Notes under the pieces: model-generated
Seen by the model: the letters and a program-made list of their open reading frames with translations, nothing else
Databases searched by the model: none
What the model was told of the DNA's origin: nothing
Part shown: piece after piece, positions 63,214 to 64,000 of the stretch
Numbering within the stretch: position 1 is the stretch's first letter
Layout: every line of letters starts with the position of its first letter
Translations under genes and position numbers: made by a program
From: Effrenium voratum
Lineage: Eukaryota > Sar > Dinophyceae > Suessiales > Symbiodiniaceae
NCBI GenBank assembly: GCA_963377175.1
Contig: CAUJNA010001857.1
Span: 587,795-651,794 of the forward strand
Direction of reading: 5' to 3'
Length of the DNA: 64,000 nucleotides

Positions 63214-63262
63214 CGCTGGGGCGGGGGGGCGGGGGAATGTGGGGGGCAGGGGGGATGGGGCA
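63214..63262. repeat. G-rich tract
   Basis: Runs of GGGGCGGGGG, GGGGGAATG and GGGGGGCAGGGG; potential G-quadruplex. Confidence 0.7.
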
Positions 63263-63325
63263 GCGGGCTGCAGGTTGCGCAGTGGTGCAGGCTGAAGATG
63301 TGAAGCCATGGCTACGTAAACGAGA

Positions 63326-63343
63326 GAGAGAGAGAGGGGGACA
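63326..63343. repeat. (GA)n short microsatellite
   Basis: GAGAGAGAGAGAGAG; a similar tract occurs at 58,386-58,400. Confidence 0.9.
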
Positions 63344-64000
63344 TTCAAATCACTCGTTCGGAGTGTTCACATACTCCCTCGCGGAAAGTTTGGGCCAAGG
63401 GAAATCTAGGTGAGAACGTAGTCACGGGTGAGAGTTTACCACTGAACGTCTCACAACGGTTTTCCACATTTGAAGTCGCAAGTTTTTAATGCAAGTCCTG
63501 AGAGTTTCAATGATGCTTCCGGTTTGTCGACCATATATTAGCCAGTGTAAGAAAGACGAGCAGGCAGGACTATATACCTCCTTGCAGAGGGAACGAACCC
63601 CAGACGACAAAGGTAGGAGTTGATAGTTGGCATTCGTTTGGCTCACGTATCGCTTGAAACAGCTATTGTGAACATCTTATTTTACATGTGTTTAGGGTTC
63701 TCGGTTTCTTCTTTCTTATCGTACACGATTCAGGCATCCTTTATCTTTCCAGGATGTCAAGCCGTTTTGAAACGAGGGTGCCATGCTCTTCTCATTGGGT
63801 TTCCTTGAATTTCGACCGCCTACCAGCCCAGCCTGTCGCCCAGGTGTGCTTTCGGTCTTTACGGCCCTGACCTCCTTGCAGCCGGATTCGAAACGACCGG
63901 TCCGAGAGGCCCAAACTTCCAGAGCCTAGACTCGATGGGAGTTCAAAAAAGTGTAGGCACGGGGAGACGAAATGCCTGAACCTTCATGCTGTAACCATCT

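Larger units (their letters stand above)
59118..64000. other. downstream region with tandem arrays, no confident gene
   Basis: After the PROPPIN stop there is no clear exon. The best short frame runs 60,512-60,643 (43 residues, beginning MGAVTAVQVKIPPVQADRVS) next to an AAG repeat; it has no family match. The remainder is repeats, homopolymers and short chance frames. Confidence 0.4.

Overview
The window looks like nuclear DNA of a dinoflagellate; this is inferred from four things. The one gene that can be reconstructed is cut into about 22 very short exons (18-113 nt) over 35 kb. Its introns begin mostly with GC or GA rather than GT and end almost always in AG|G. A 16-nt piece of the dinoflagellate trans-spliced leader (GCCATTTTGGCTCAAG) occurs twice in a retroelement. 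Every supportable coding segment lies on the + strand, as in unidirectional dinoflagellate gene arrays. The genus cannot be told from the sequence.

Layout. 1-24 kb: mostly intron-like or intergenic DNA with microsatellites, a 61-bp tandem array and MITE-like hairpins. A scatter of short exon-like coding islands on the + strand (about 0.46, 1.25, 4.54, 5.10, 7.35, 8.76, 15.69, 17.01 and 17.70 kb) probably belongs to one or more unrecognised upstream genes. 24.08-59.12 kb: a PROPPIN gene (ATG18/WIPI family, seven-bladed WD-repeat phosphoinositide-binding protein of autophagy), traced from near its N-terminus to the stop codon. Its exons join in phase at nearly every junction. Its introns carry repeat arrays, notably a duplicated hairpin block and a GGTCC/GGACC palindrome field at 32.2-33.1 kb. 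59.1-64 kb: apparently noncoding, with three adjacent tandem arrays at 61.0-61.7 kb.

In the intron after exon 18, in the same orientation as the gene, sits a 9.1-kb tyrosine-recombinase retroelement (44,560-53,681). It has two halves. Each starts with the same 122-bp repeat A, which contains the spliced-leader relic, and each ends with the same 117-bp repeat B. The first half encodes a zinc-finger ORF1 and a tyrosine recombinase. The second half encodes Gag with a zinc knuckle, reverse transcriptase and RNase H. The order A-[ORF1, YR]-B-A-[Gag, RT, RH]-B suggests a two-segment element. The A and B copies differ at only 3 of 239 positions, yet the reading frames are broken several times and RT lacks the region between motifs A and C.

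The host gene product would bind PI3P or PI(3,5)P2 on autophagic or endosomal membranes. The retroelement proteins would serve copying (Gag, RT, RH) and integration by recombination (YR). No promoter, polyadenylation signal, tRNA or rRNA could be supported.
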